A DNA stretch of 64,000 nucleotides from Rhizobiaceae bacterium (GTDB taxonomy: Bacteria; Pseudomonadota; Alphaproteobacteria; Rhizobiales; Rhizobiaceae). The stretch is from positions 82,707 to 146,706 of the forward strand of contig JAMLJA010000010.1 of NCBI GenBank assembly GCA_023953905.1. Direction: 5' to 3'. The position numbers were made by a program, and so were the translations under genes. Numbering within the stretch: position 1 is the first letter of the stretch; each line of letters opens with the position of its first letter. Below are positions 52,489-61,066 of the stretch, piece by piece. The notes below the pieces were generated by a model. The model searched no databases. It saw only the letters and a list, made by a program, of their open reading frames with translations, and had not been told where the DNA came from.

Positions 52489-54123
52489 CTACGCCTGCAT
52501 GCCTTTCGCGGCCAGCACCTGTTCGCGCAGAGCCTTGCGCATGACCTTTCCCGTCGAGGTGATCGGCAAGGAGCCGACGAATTCGATGCGGCGCGGGATC
52601 TCATGTCTGGCGAGATGATCGCGCACGAAATCTTTCAGCTCCTCCTTCAGCTCGTCCGATTCCACATAGTCGGTTGACAGCTTGATATATGCTGAGACAA
52701 GTTCCGTTCGTTCCGGATCGGGGAGGCCTATGACGGCGGCGATCGCCACTGCCGGGTGAGCGAGCAGCGCGTCCTCGACTTCACTGGGGCCTATGCGGTA
52801 GCCCGAACTCGTGATCACGTCATCGGCCCGCCCCACATACCAGAAATATCCATCTGCATCCCGCCGACCAAGGTCTCCGGTCAGCATCCAGTCGCCCACC
52901 TTCTTTGCAGCGGTTGCCTCGGGATTTCCCAGATATTGTTGGAAGATGATGGGATGGGGCATGCGCGCAGCAATTTCGCCGATCTCGCCGGCGGCAAGCT
53001 CTCGTCCGTCCGGCCCAACGATCGCCGCAACCATCCCAGGTGTCGGCTTGCCGAGACAACCGAACGGAGCGCTCATTCTCGACTGGTTGTTGCAGATCAT
53101 CGTCGCACATTCGGTCTGTCCAAACGTCTCATTGAGCGGCGCATCGAACGTTTCGCGCACCCAGCGGTACAGCTCGGCTCCACAAGGCTCTCCACCTGTC
53201 GTGACGACCCTCACGTTCATCTCTCCACGGCGCTGTTCCTCTATCGGTACCTGCCGCATGAGCTTGAGCATTGTGGGTATGAGAAGGGTGTGGGTGATGC
53301 CGTACTGGGCAAGAATCCGATATGCGTCCGCTGCATCGAAACCCGCTCTCGGGCGTGCGACGACGGTCATGCCCATGAATAGCCCGGCCGCGAGTGTGCA
53401 CATCTGCCCCGCAAGCCAGGCCCAATCCGCCGGCGACCACATGACGTCCCCCGGCTCGGGAAAATCGCACAGGAACTCCATCGCAGCGCCCTGCCCCAGC
53501 ACATGCGAATGCGGCGCAAGGACACCTTTTGGCTGCCCCGTCGTTCCCGAAGTGAAGTTCAGCGACGCCGGGTCGTCGGCACGCGTATCCACGTTCTCGA
53601 ATCGGTCGTCCATGTTGGCCAGCGCCGACCAGAAGCTTCCTCCGAATTGCATATTTCGATCGAAGACGAGCACATGTTCGATGCTCGAGCATCTCGCTGC
53701 AGCGGCCCGCACCCGCTCCTCATTCTCGGCGTCCGTGACGACAATACGGGCTCTGCCCGTCTCAAATCGATAAATCAGTGCCTCGGCCGCAAACAGGGTG
53801 GCTAGAGGACTGGTGACGATACCGGCCTTCCAGGCTCCCACATGGGTGATCGCGACCGCGAATGCCGGTTGCGCCACGATGGCTACGACGTCGCCTTTTG
53901 TAAGGCCAAGCGAAGTCAGGAGATTGGCAAATCGGCACGCCGCGGACTGGAGCTCTGCAAAGCTGTGGCTCTGCATGCCTTGGTCGGTATCGAAAATCAG
54001 TGCCGGATTGTTTCGTTCGACATGCCTGTCACAGACATCGAACGCGGCATTGTAGTGGGTGGGGACCTGCCACGAAAAACTGGCCTGGACCTCTTCGTAA
54101 GTATCCTTCTTCGGTAAAATCAT
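52489..54123 (-). CDS. Acyl-CoA synthetase (AMP-binding family)
   Basis: Adenylate-forming ligase of 544 residues. The P-loop TSGTTGQPKG lies at 191-200, followed by GEPCGAELYRW, the FGQTEC motif, DWMLTGDLGRRDADGY with the ATP ribose Asp, and the C-terminal catalytic lysine K526 in TSTGKVMRK. It belongs to the acetyl-/medium-chain acyl-CoA synthetase branch and should activate a carboxylic acid to its CoA ester. The ATG at 54123 has GGAAGGA before it; the open frame upstream is part of a broken hydratase gene. Confidence 0.9.
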   Translation of the reverse strand: MILPKKDTYEEVQASFSWQVPTHYNAAFDVCDRHVERNNPALIFDTDQGMQSHSFAELQSAACRFANLLTSLGLTKGDVVAIVAQPAFAVAITHVGAWKAGIVTSPLATLFAAEALIYRFETGRARIVVTDAENEERVRAAAARCSSIEHVLVFDRNMQFGGSFWSALANMDDRFENVDTRADDPASLNFTSGTTGQPKGVLAPHSHVLGQGAAMEFLCDFPEPGDVMWSPADWAWLAGQMCTLAAGLFMGMTVVARPRAGFDAADAYRILAQYGITHTLLIPTMLKLMRQVPIEEQRRGEMNVRVVTTGGEPCGAELYRWVRETFDAPLNETFGQTECATMICNNQSRMSAPFGCLGKPTPGMVAAIVGPDGRELAAGEIGEIAARMPHPIIFQQYLGNPEATAAKKVGDWMLTGDLGRRDADGYFWYVGRADDVITSSGYRIGPSEVEDALLAHPAVAIAAVIGLPDPERTELVSAYIKLSTDYVESDELKEELKDFVRDHLARHEIPRRIEFVGSLPITSTGKVMRKALREQVLAAKGMQA

Positions 54124-54139
54124 GACGCGGTCCTTCCCT

Positions 54140-54536
54140 GATTCCATACGCCGGAGCCGACTGACAAACGTCAGCGCATAATTCAAAACCCGGGTCGTTT
54201 GCCGGCCGACGGCGATGGGCCGCTCGAAGAGCAATCGTCTCCCCAGCCTCGACGAGGCAAAGCGATCGGAGGCAGAAAGCCGCCGACCTTTCTATAACGA
54301 TCCTTCGCGAGTTCATGGGCAAACGGCGGCTGATGGAAGACGCACCAGTGCCAGACTTCCGGCAAGTCCATCCCTGCCTCGGCATTGGCATCACGGCCGA
54401 AGAAAGTCTGCACGCGCCTGACGGTGGATGGAGCGATATCAGCGACCGTCTCCTCCATGCCAATCCGATTTCGCAGCAGTTTCTCTTGCATCGCCATCCT
54501 GACCAAACGCCATTCTCTTCCCGCATTGCTCACCAT
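54140..54536 (-). pseudogene. FAS1-like/mesaconyl-CoA-hydratase-type protein, frameshifted remnant
   Basis: MEETVADIAPSTVRRVQTFF, then DLPEVWHWCVFHQPP and GGFLPPIALPRRGW match the first hotdog half of HTD2/mesaconyl-C4-CoA hydratase proteins. Near 54230 the match jumps to another frame (LLFERPIAVGRQTTRVLNYA) and ends before the ligase start. The second half, which holds the catalytic residues, is missing. Full-length members have around 280 residues. A start at 54536 or 54497 is still open next to operator C. Confidence 0.65.
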
Positions 54537-54540
54537 GATT

Positions 54541-54556
54541 TTCTAATCTAGATTAG
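54541..54556. promoter_or_regulatory. Candidate TetR operator C, between ligase/hydratase side and esterase
   Basis: TTCTAATCTAGATTAG. Its core CTAATCTAGATTAG is a perfect 14-bp palindrome and the best copy of the four sites. It lies between the minus-strand hydratase remnant/ligase unit and the plus-strand esterase, 74 bases before the latter. Confidence 0.65.
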
Positions 54557-54629
54557 GAAATAACGCAATCAATATCCTCGCTAGGATCCCCCTCAGATGA
54601 GGGTGGCGCGTGAACATATTGGAGCGAAG

Positions 54630-55511
54630 ATGCGCAAGAGACCGATCGATGAAGTCAAGGCCCGGATCAGCAAGACCTTCGGTGCATGGATTCGCACAAC
54701 GTCCCTGCAAGAGATGCGCGCCGACTTCGAAGCGATGCTTGCGTACGAACCGCCGTGCCACCAACAGCCGGTCGTCGCAGGCGGGATCCCTGCCGCCTGG
54801 GTCGGCACGGTGTCCGATGGACCCGTGATAATGTATTTCCATGGCGGCGGTTATCAGATCGGTTCGATCAAATCCCATCTCGACCTGATGGGACGAATTT
54901 CGCAGGCAACTGGATTCCGGGTGCTGGGTTTCGACTATCGTCTCGCGCCCGAACATCGCTTTCCCGCCGCAATCACCGACGCCATCACGGTCTATCGGTG
55001 GTTGCTGGAGACTGGCCAGTCGCCAAAGCAAATAGCTTTCGCCGGGGACTCCGCCGGAGCGGGTCTCGCCGTCGCGACCATGCTCAAAGCCCGATCGGAG
55101 GGGTTGGCCTTGCCGGCCGCTGCAACATTACTGTCTCCCTGGTTCGACATGGAAGCAACCGGGGAAAGTTTCACGTCGCGGGCACATCTCGACCCGATGA
55201 CACAGCGCGACAAGCTGCTGCTGATGGCAAGGACCTATCTTGGCAGGGAAGGCGATCCGCGTGACCCGCTTGCGTCACCCATCCACGGCGATCTAGCCGG
55301 GCTTGTACCCATGCAGATCCATGTCGGCGATCATGAAACCGTGCTCGACGACACCCGCACCTTCGCGAGATTGGCGCAAGCTGCGGGAACCGATGTGTCC
55401 GTCATCATATGGGCCGAGATGATCCACCATTTTCAGATTTTTCCGGAGCTCGAAGAAAGCGCGCGATCACTTGAAATGATCGCCGGATTCCTGAAGCAGC
55501 ATCTTCTCTGA
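54630..55511 (+). CDS. Alpha/beta-hydrolase esterase (hormone-sensitive lipase family)
   Basis: Esterase of 293 residues. The oxyanion motif HGGG is at 71-74, the nucleophile S141 in GDSAG, Asp probably in QIHVGDHETVLDD, and His in EMIHHFQIFPE, the full HSL-family triad. No signal peptide, so it acts in the cytoplasm. The ATG at 54630 is used because GGAG stands 6 bases before it; 54597 is also open. It may hydrolyse the ester or lactone formed by the monooxygenase (inference). Confidence 0.88.
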   Translation: MRKRPIDEVKARISKTFGAWIRTTSLQEMRADFEAMLAYEPPCHQQPVVAGGIPAAWVGTVSDGPVIMYFHGGGYQIGSIKSHLDLMGRISQATGFRVLGFDYRLAPEHRFPAAITDAITVYRWLLETGQSPKQIAFAGDSAGAGLAVATMLKARSEGLALPAAATLLSPWFDMEATGESFTSRAHLDPMTQRDKLLLMARTYLGREGDPRDPLASPIHGDLAGLVPMQIHVGDHETVLDDTRTFARLAQAAGTDVSVIIWAEMIHHFQIFPELEESARSLEMIAGFLKQHLL

Positions 55512-55536
55512 AGCACCCACTCAAGGAAATGACACT

Positions 55537-56352
55537 TCAGCGGCCGGTGAATTGCGGCGTCCGGCGCTCGATGACCGCCGCCAGACCTTCAAGGGCATCC
55601 TGGGTTCCGGACAATGCCGAAACTTCGCGTGCTTCGTCCGAGAGACTAGCCTCGAACCCCCGGCCCAAGCCGGCCCACATTAGCCTCTTCGTGGCCGCCT
55701 GCGAGCGCGGGGCGCCGGCGGCGATCTGTCGCGCGAGTGTCGCCACTTCATCATCGAGCGCCTCATCGTCAACGACCCGTGTGACAAGTCCGATCCGTTC
55801 CGCCTCGTCCGCCCGGACGAAACGGTTTGTCAAAACCATCTCCATTGCTCTACGGAAGCCGACGATACGGCTAAGCGTTGCGGTGGCGCCACCATCCGGG
55901 GCCATGCCGACGCGCGTGGCACCAGCCATGAACCTCGCGCTTCTCCCACAGATCACTATATCGGCCGAGCAGATGAGGCCCAACCCCGCGCCTCCCGCTG
56001 CAAAACCCTGCACCTTGGCGATGACGGGCGCGTCGAGGTTTACCAGCGCTGAGACGCATATCTGCAAATAGGAGGTGGCCATTCGGAGGAAATCGGGAAG
56101 CGCCTCGCCTTTCGAGGCAAATTCCTTCACATCGCCGCCTGCGCAAAAGATCTTGCCGTTGCCTGAGAGAACCACGGCGCGAACACGTCTGTCACCGTGC
56201 ACCGTCATGATCACCTCGTGCAAGCACTTCATCAGATCGATGCTGAAACCGTTGGCCGCATCAGGACGGTTGAGCTGAATGTTGGCCACGTTGCCGTCCA
56301 ATGTCAGGCGCACGGGACCTTCGTCGAATATCAATTCCACGTCCTGCGTCAT
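55537..56352 (-). CDS. Enoyl-CoA hydratase/isomerase family protein (second)
   Basis: Crotonase-fold protein of 271 residues with FCAGGDVKEFASKG for the oxyanion hole and GFAAGGAGLGLICSADIVIC and RVGMAPDGGATATLSRIVG for the active-site region. The ATG at 56352 has GGAG before it; the longer frame lacks one. It is the last gene of the MBL-HMGCS/DUF35-thiolase operon, after an 81-base gap, and differs clearly from the paralogue at 34980-35729. Confidence 0.88.
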   Translation of the reverse strand: MTQDVELIFDEGPVRLTLDGNVANIQLNRPDAANGFSIDLMKCLHEVIMTVHGDRRVRAVVLSGNGKIFCAGGDVKEFASKGEALPDFLRMATSYLQICVSALVNLDAPVIAKVQGFAAGGAGLGLICSADIVICGRSARFMAGATRVGMAPDGGATATLSRIVGFRRAMEMVLTNRFVRADEAERIGLVTRVVDDEALDDEVATLARQIAAGAPRSQAATKRLMWAGLGRGFEASLSDEAREVSALSGTQDALEGLAAVIERRTPQFTGR

Positions 56353-56433
56353 TCTTTTCTCCAAGTAATGTCGGTGGAGCGTGGCACTCGACCCGCCATG
56401 ACGTCCGGCTGGCCCGCTCATCCAAAAGTTTCC

Positions 56434-57636
56434 CTAGGCGTCTGCCCGACCGATAATCGAAACTGAACAGACATTCTGGTGAGGCCAGCCACCGAGATTG
56501 TGAGTAAGCCCAGCCTTCGGGTCGCCAAGCTGTCGCTCACCGGCTCGTCCAAGCAGTTGCAGATAGATCTCGTAGAGCATGCGCAGGCCCGATGCGCCGA
56601 TCGGATGCCCAAAGCATTTCAGCCCGCCATCGATCTGGCAGGGAATTCTCCCATCGGCATTGAAGTCGCCGTTCAACACGTCCCGCCAGGCGCTGCCGTC
56701 ATCGGAAAGAAACAGGTCCTCCATTGTCACCAATTCGGTGATCGAGAAGCAGTCGTGCACTTCGCTGAGTGAAATCTCTGAGCGCGGCTCGCGAATCCCG
56801 GCCTCCTTATATGCACGGGCCGCCGCGATCCGCGTCGTCGTGACGTGGGCCCCGTCCCAGCTTCCATGGCCGGCTTCGAGCCCGTTGGACACTGCTAGCT
56901 GCAGCGCCTTTACCGTTACCAGATCGGTCTTGCCCAGCGCCCTGGCAATTTCCGGCGTCGTGACGATGGCCGCAGCCGCTCCGTCGGAGACGCCGCAACA
57001 GTCGAACAGTCCAAGAGGGGCTGCCACAAGCGGCGCGCTCACGACCGTATCGATATCCAGCTTCTTGTGCAGATGAGCCTTCGGATTCGAAAGCGCGTTG
57101 TCATGGCTTTTGACACTGATCTGGGCCATCGCGTGCTTCAGATCCGCCTGCGCCACACCATGCTTCGCGCTATATGCGGACGCTAGCTGCGCAAATGAGC
57201 CAGGGGCCGACAGATTTGCGAAGTACATGTCGTTCAGCGTGCCACGGCTGCTCTGAGGCAGGCCGCCATAACCGGTGTCCTTCAATTTCTCCACGCCGAC
57301 AGCCAGCGCAATATCGCAGGCGCCGGCTGCAACGGCATAGACGGCTCCGCGAAAGGCCTCCGTTCCCGATGCGCAGAAGTTCTCCACCCGAGTGACCGGG
57401 ATGTATGGCAGGCGCAATGCTATGGACAGCGGAATTGCCGACTTTCCGACGCCCTGCCCCTCCATGCCAGTTCCGAGCCAGGCGGCTCCGATCTGGCTCT
57501 TGTCGATGCCGGCATCGGTGATGCATTCACGATAGGCTTCCAGGATGAGGTCCTCGGGATCCTCTTCCCACCTCTCGCCGAACCGTGAGCATCCCATGCC
57601 CAGAATGGCCACCTTGTCCTTGATACCGGAGCTCAT
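56434..57636 (-). CDS. Thiolase (SCP-x/acetyl-CoA acetyltransferase type)
   Basis: Thiolase-fold protein of 400 residues. The nucleophilic Cys is C88 in VENFCASGTEAF and the catalytic His H344 in FGHPIGASG. The second C-terminal Cys of biosynthetic thiolases is replaced by the NLGGWPHQNVCSV pattern known from SCP-x and DUF35-associated thiolases. It overlaps the HMGCS-DUF35 gene by four bases, so both proteins probably work as a complex that cleaves a 3-oxoacyl-CoA or carries out a retro-aldol-type step. Confidence 0.87.
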   Translation of the reverse strand: MSSGIKDKVAILGMGCSRFGERWEEDPEDLILEAYRECITDAGIDKSQIGAAWLGTGMEGQGVGKSAIPLSIALRLPYIPVTRVENFCASGTEAFRGAVYAVAAGACDIALAVGVEKLKDTGYGGLPQSSRGTLNDMYFANLSAPGSFAQLASAYSAKHGVAQADLKHAMAQISVKSHDNALSNPKAHLHKKLDIDTVVSAPLVAAPLGLFDCCGVSDGAAAAIVTTPEIARALGKTDLVTVKALQLAVSNGLEAGHGSWDGAHVTTTRIAAARAYKEAGIREPRSEISLSEVHDCFSITELVTMEDLFLSDDGSAWRDVLNGDFNADGRIPCQIDGGLKCFGHPIGASGLRMLYEIYLQLLGRAGERQLGDPKAGLTHNLGGWPHQNVCSVSIIGRADA

Positions 57637-59084
57637 GTTCTCTCTCCATGGGGCTCGACCATGGGAGCCACTTTCCAGAAATAGGATTTGATCCCGCGGC
57701 GCGTGTCCTCACGCTTGATACGAAAGACGGGTCTGACGGCGGCACCTGCCTCGACCTCGCTTTCCTGCGCGTCGGTAATGTCCATCATCAGGCAGCCGCC
57801 ATCGCGAAAATTCACCATTCCGTACCGGGCCGGCGGGTCCGGCGAATAGGTCAGCAGGTCCGCGGTGTGGCTTTGCAGTCGCCCGGGCATCTCGGCCAGA
57901 CGAAAATCCTCCTGTGTATCTTCTGCGCCGCAATCGGGAGCCACGCAGATTGCGTGTTTGGGAAATTGGATCGCGCCGCATTTCGCGCATCTGCCGCCAA
58001 CGAATGCATGCAGCATCTGGCGGTTGCGATACATCACCGTCGGCTGCGTCTGCAGATCGAGCTCCGCACGCATGCCAAGCTCCTGCTCAAGCAATCGATT
58101 GTGCGACAGGAAGCGCATGTAGTTGCCGGTTTCGATGCCCCGCTCGATTTGCCGCGGCAGCGAATTGGCCAGGTCGTGGGCAGCGTGGCGCGCCGTCACG
58201 CGCAGAACGATCACATCGACACCCTGGCCGAATCCCACGACGACGATCACATCGCCCTCGCCAGCCTTCTCGAGAACTCCGGCGAGCATCAGTAGAGGTT
58301 GAGCCACGCCACAATGCCCGACATCGTCGAAATAACTGTCGGCCACCGCATCGGCGCGAATGCCCAGCGCCTTTGCGACCATTTCGGCAACGCCGATCCC
58401 GATGGCGGGAAATACGAAACTCGAAACTTCTTGCGGCTGGACGCCCGCCTCGCCCAATGCTTGCTTCACCTGTTTGGGAACCAGTTTGCGATAGCCTTCA
58501 TCACGAAGCCAGCGCTCCTCCCACACATAGTCGAAGGCCTGGTCGGCAGCGCGGTAGTGGTCAACGAAGTCCACCGTCGACTGGGCGGTCGCCAGCACGT
58601 CTGCAAGACCGTCGCCGTCACCGACCACAAACGCTGCCGCACCATCACCGCTTGTCAGTTCGGCTGTGCTGGCGACTTTGGTGCGACGCTTCTCCGCCGC
58701 TGCGACCAGCACGCGGCGGTTGCGCGTTCGAAGGGCGGAAATCAGGGCCGACGTGGCGGCGCATTGGGATCCGCCGAAATCCATGGAAGCAGTTGTCTCC
58801 TCGTTCAGACCGAGGGCTCCCGACACGATTCCCGAATTGCGACGGTCCACGAACGGCGCGGTTGTCGATGCAAGCCACACCTCGTCCACGGTCTGCCGCG
58901 CCAACGCTGATTGCCCGGCGGCAACAGCCATAGTTACGACGTCCTCGTCCCAGTTGGCCGTGGATCGACTTCCCTTGCGCAGCGCACCTGGAGCCTTTGA
59001 GACCCACGCATTCGCCGCGGAAATGATACTCCGCTGCAGACGAAATCTGGGAATGTACGCTCCAAACGCCAGAATGGACGCCAT
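57633..59084 (-). CDS. Fusion: HMG-CoA-synthase-like condensing domain plus DUF35 OB-fold
   Basis: Protein of 483 residues. The N-terminal 330 residues are a KAS III/HMG-CoA-synthase-like fold with Glu E47 (NWDEDVVTMA), Cys C108 (GGSQCAATSAL) and the His region DVGHCGVAQPLLML. The C-terminal part has the zinc ribbon CAKCGAIQFPKHAICVAPDC and an OB-fold (DUF35), ending in NFRDGGCLMMDITD. In archaea thiolase, HMG-CoA synthase and a separate DUF35 protein form a substrate-channelling complex; here the last two are one chain next to the thiolase. Whether it condenses or cleaves is open. Confidence 0.83.
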   Translation of the reverse strand: MASILAFGAYIPRFRLQRSIISAANAWVSKAPGALRKGSRSTANWDEDVVTMAVAAGQSALARQTVDEVWLASTTAPFVDRRNSGIVSGALGLNEETTASMDFGGSQCAATSALISALRTRNRRVLVAAAEKRRTKVASTAELTSGDGAAAFVVGDGDGLADVLATAQSTVDFVDHYRAADQAFDYVWEERWLRDEGYRKLVPKQVKQALGEAGVQPQEVSSFVFPAIGIGVAEMVAKALGIRADAVADSYFDDVGHCGVAQPLLMLAGVLEKAGEGDVIVVVGFGQGVDVIVLRVTARHAAHDLANSLPRQIERGIETGNYMRFLSHNRLLEQELGMRAELDLQTQPTVMYRNRQMLHAFVGGRCAKCGAIQFPKHAICVAPDCGAEDTQEDFRLAEMPGRLQSHTADLLTYSPDPPARYGMVNFRDGGCLMMDITDAQESEVEAGAAVRPVFRIKREDTRRGIKSYFWKVAPMVEPHGERT

Positions 59085-59139
59085 GCCGGTTTGTCTCCTT
59101 GCAACAGTCGTGTATTGGCCTGGCCAGTTTTTGGCTCAT

Positions 59140-60216
59140 TCAGGCGGGGTTGTTCTTCGTTGCCTCGGTCGGGACAAAAAACGACTTCTTGTCCCGCGTG
59201 ACTTCCGCAATCTCGCCGCGCCTGACGAGACGGTGGGCATGTGCGAGCGTCTCTGTCATTGCAAAGCCGGTCTGATGCGGATCGAGCTGGCGGGGAAAGA
59301 GAATAGGCATCAGCTCTGCAATGGAGTGCGGCCTCTCCGAACATGCCTGCCGTATGAGATCGCACCGTTCCTCGTGGTGATGTTCCAGCTCCTCGCAACG
59401 CGTGTGCAAGCCATGGAAAGGTCTGAAATGCCCCGGCAGTACCAGTACCCTGTCGGATATCTCGGATCGCAAGAAGCGTTGGCTTCGCAGAAAATGTCCG
59501 AGCGGATCGCCATTTTGATCGCCAGCGTAGACGCCGATGTTGGGGGTGACCCGCTCCATCACCTGATCCGCGGCGAATAGCAGCCCATCGGCCTCGCAAT
59601 AGAGCATCGTTTGCTCTGGTGCGTGTCCGTCTCCACTCAACACGCGGAACTGGCGTGGGCCAACAGTCAACTGATCGCCTGCCAGCAGGCGCAGGAAGGA
59701 TATTGGCAGTTCGCCGACAAGAGAGAGATATTCGTTGCCCCTGATCGCGACCAGACTTGCCGCTTCCTCGGTCATGCCGTGTTTGGCGTAGAAGTCGAAA
59801 TACTGTCGTGAGCCCATTTCATGCGGTGCGAGCGATATCACCCGACTGGTCATATAGGTCGTCTGGCTGGCTAGCAGCGGAGCGTCGAACTTCTCACATA
59901 ACCGGCCTGCAAGTCCGATATGGTCGGGGTGGAAATGCGTCACAAGCACGCGCGAGATCCGCAAGCCGGAGAGCTTGCCCGACAATAGCTTTTCCCATGC
60001 GTCGATCGCCTCGGGCGTGCGGATGCCGGCATCGATCGCCATCCAGCCACCCGCGTCCTCAAGAAGATAGATGTTCACGTGATCGAGACGGTAGGGCAGC
60101 GGAATCCTCAACCAGAGGACGCCAGGCGCGACTTCCAGAACATCGCCAAACTCCGGCCCTCGCTCGAAGGGAAAGGAGAGTTGCGGGTAGATCGTCTCCA
60201 ACTTGTGAGACATCAT
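59140..60216 (-). CDS. Metallo-beta-lactamase-fold hydrolase
   Basis: Metallo-hydrolase of 358 residues with the zinc motif THFHPDH at 93-99 and further ligands in LSGDGHAPEQ, ADQVM and LPGHFRPFHG. The C-terminal winged-helix-like segment is typical of the group related to lactonases and acyl-CoA-type hydrolases. The ATG at 60216 follows GAGGAAG; a TTG at 60234 is in frame. First gene of the CoA-thioester operon, with operator D about 150 bases upstream. It may split a thioester or lactone (inference). Confidence 0.87.
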   Translation of the reverse strand: MMSHKLETIYPQLSFPFERGPEFGDVLEVAPGVLWLRIPLPYRLDHVNIYLLEDAGGWMAIDAGIRTPEAIDAWEKLLSGKLSGLRISRVLVTHFHPDHIGLAGRLCEKFDAPLLASQTTYMTSRVISLAPHEMGSRQYFDFYAKHGMTEEAASLVAIRGNEYLSLVGELPISFLRLLAGDQLTVGPRQFRVLSGDGHAPEQTMLYCEADGLLFAADQVMERVTPNIGVYAGDQNGDPLGHFLRSQRFLRSEISDRVLVLPGHFRPFHGLHTRCEELEHHHEERCDLIRQACSERPHSIAELMPILFPRQLDPHQTGFAMTETLAHAHRLVRRGEIAEVTRDKKSFFVPTEATKNNPA

Positions 60217-60362
60217 TGTTGAAAGCTTCCTCAAATTCCTGCCGCCATTTGTGCACAGGCTAAAAATTGGCAGGCCACATGCTTACAGCTTTGCGCTTGT
60301 ATCGAGCCTCCAACACCGCCATGCGGGGCAACATGCCCTGCTTTTGCATTTCGCGCAACAAA

Positions 60363-60378
60363 TTCTAATCGAAATTAG
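60363..60378. promoter_or_regulatory. Candidate TetR operator D, upstream of the MBL/thiolase operon
   Basis: TTCTAATCGAAATTAG with core CTAAT-N4-ATTAG. It is in the same orientation relative to the minus-strand operon as sites A and B. A TCTAAT box lies in it on the minus strand. Confidence 0.6.
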
Positions 60379-60536
60379 ATATTTTCGCGCAGATGATGAT
60401 CCGCGCCGCGTGGAAGCGCTGGCCGACGTCGACGTGGAGGTCATCAAGTTGAAAACCTCCCGAGGAAAGACGATAGCCGGCGCTGCCAGTTTCGTGGACA
60501 CCTAGAGAAGGTGTTTGACGGAACTGGAGAGTGGGA

Positions 60537-61065
60537 ATGCAAAGAAGGAAGTTCAGCCGCGAGTTCAAGCTTGAGACGATAAGGCTGGTGAAGGACCGGG
60601 GCGTTGCGGTTGCTCAGGCGGCGCGCGATCTGAATCTCCACGAGAATGTGCCGCGCAAGTGGGACTGGGAGTTCGCTGCCGATCGACAGCATGCGTTTCC
60701 CGGCCATGGGAAGCCGGAGCAGCAGAAGATCGATCAGCTGCTCAAACAGGATATGATCGAAGGTGTTGCGACGACCGGTTGAATCCGCCCAATACACCAG
60801 CGAGCAGTTCCAGCGCCTAATGGCCGACCATGGCATCACCTGTTCGATGAGCCCGTCGGGCGACGTCTGGGACAATGCTGCGATGGAGAGCTTCTTCTCG
60901 TCGCTCAAAACCGAGCGGACGGCCCGCAAGGTTTACAGGAAGAGGGGTGACGCCAGGGCGGATGTGTTCGATTACATCGAGCGATTCTTCAATCCTCGGC
61001 GGCGACACTCGACACTGGGCTATCTGAGCCCTGCGCTACCGCACTGCATTAAGCGAAGGTTTTGA
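60537..61065 (+). pseudogene. IS3-family insertion sequence remnant (orfA start joined to orfB end)
   Basis: MQRRKFSREFKLETIRLVKD is the start of an IS3 orfA, up to FPGHGKPEQQKIDQL. Then the sequence jumps to the end of orfB (YTSEQFQRLMADHGITCSMS, DNAAMESFFSSLKTERTARK, YLSPA), where the last catalytic Glu of the DDE site is kept. The part with the two Asp residues is deleted, so the element cannot move. Its right end adjoins the truncated Fic gene. Confidence 0.8.
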
Positions 61066-61066
61066 G

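Noticed and set aside
60251..60505. Short plus-strand frame before the IS3 remnant
   Set aside because: It crosses operator D and the promoter region of the MBL operon and shows no family.
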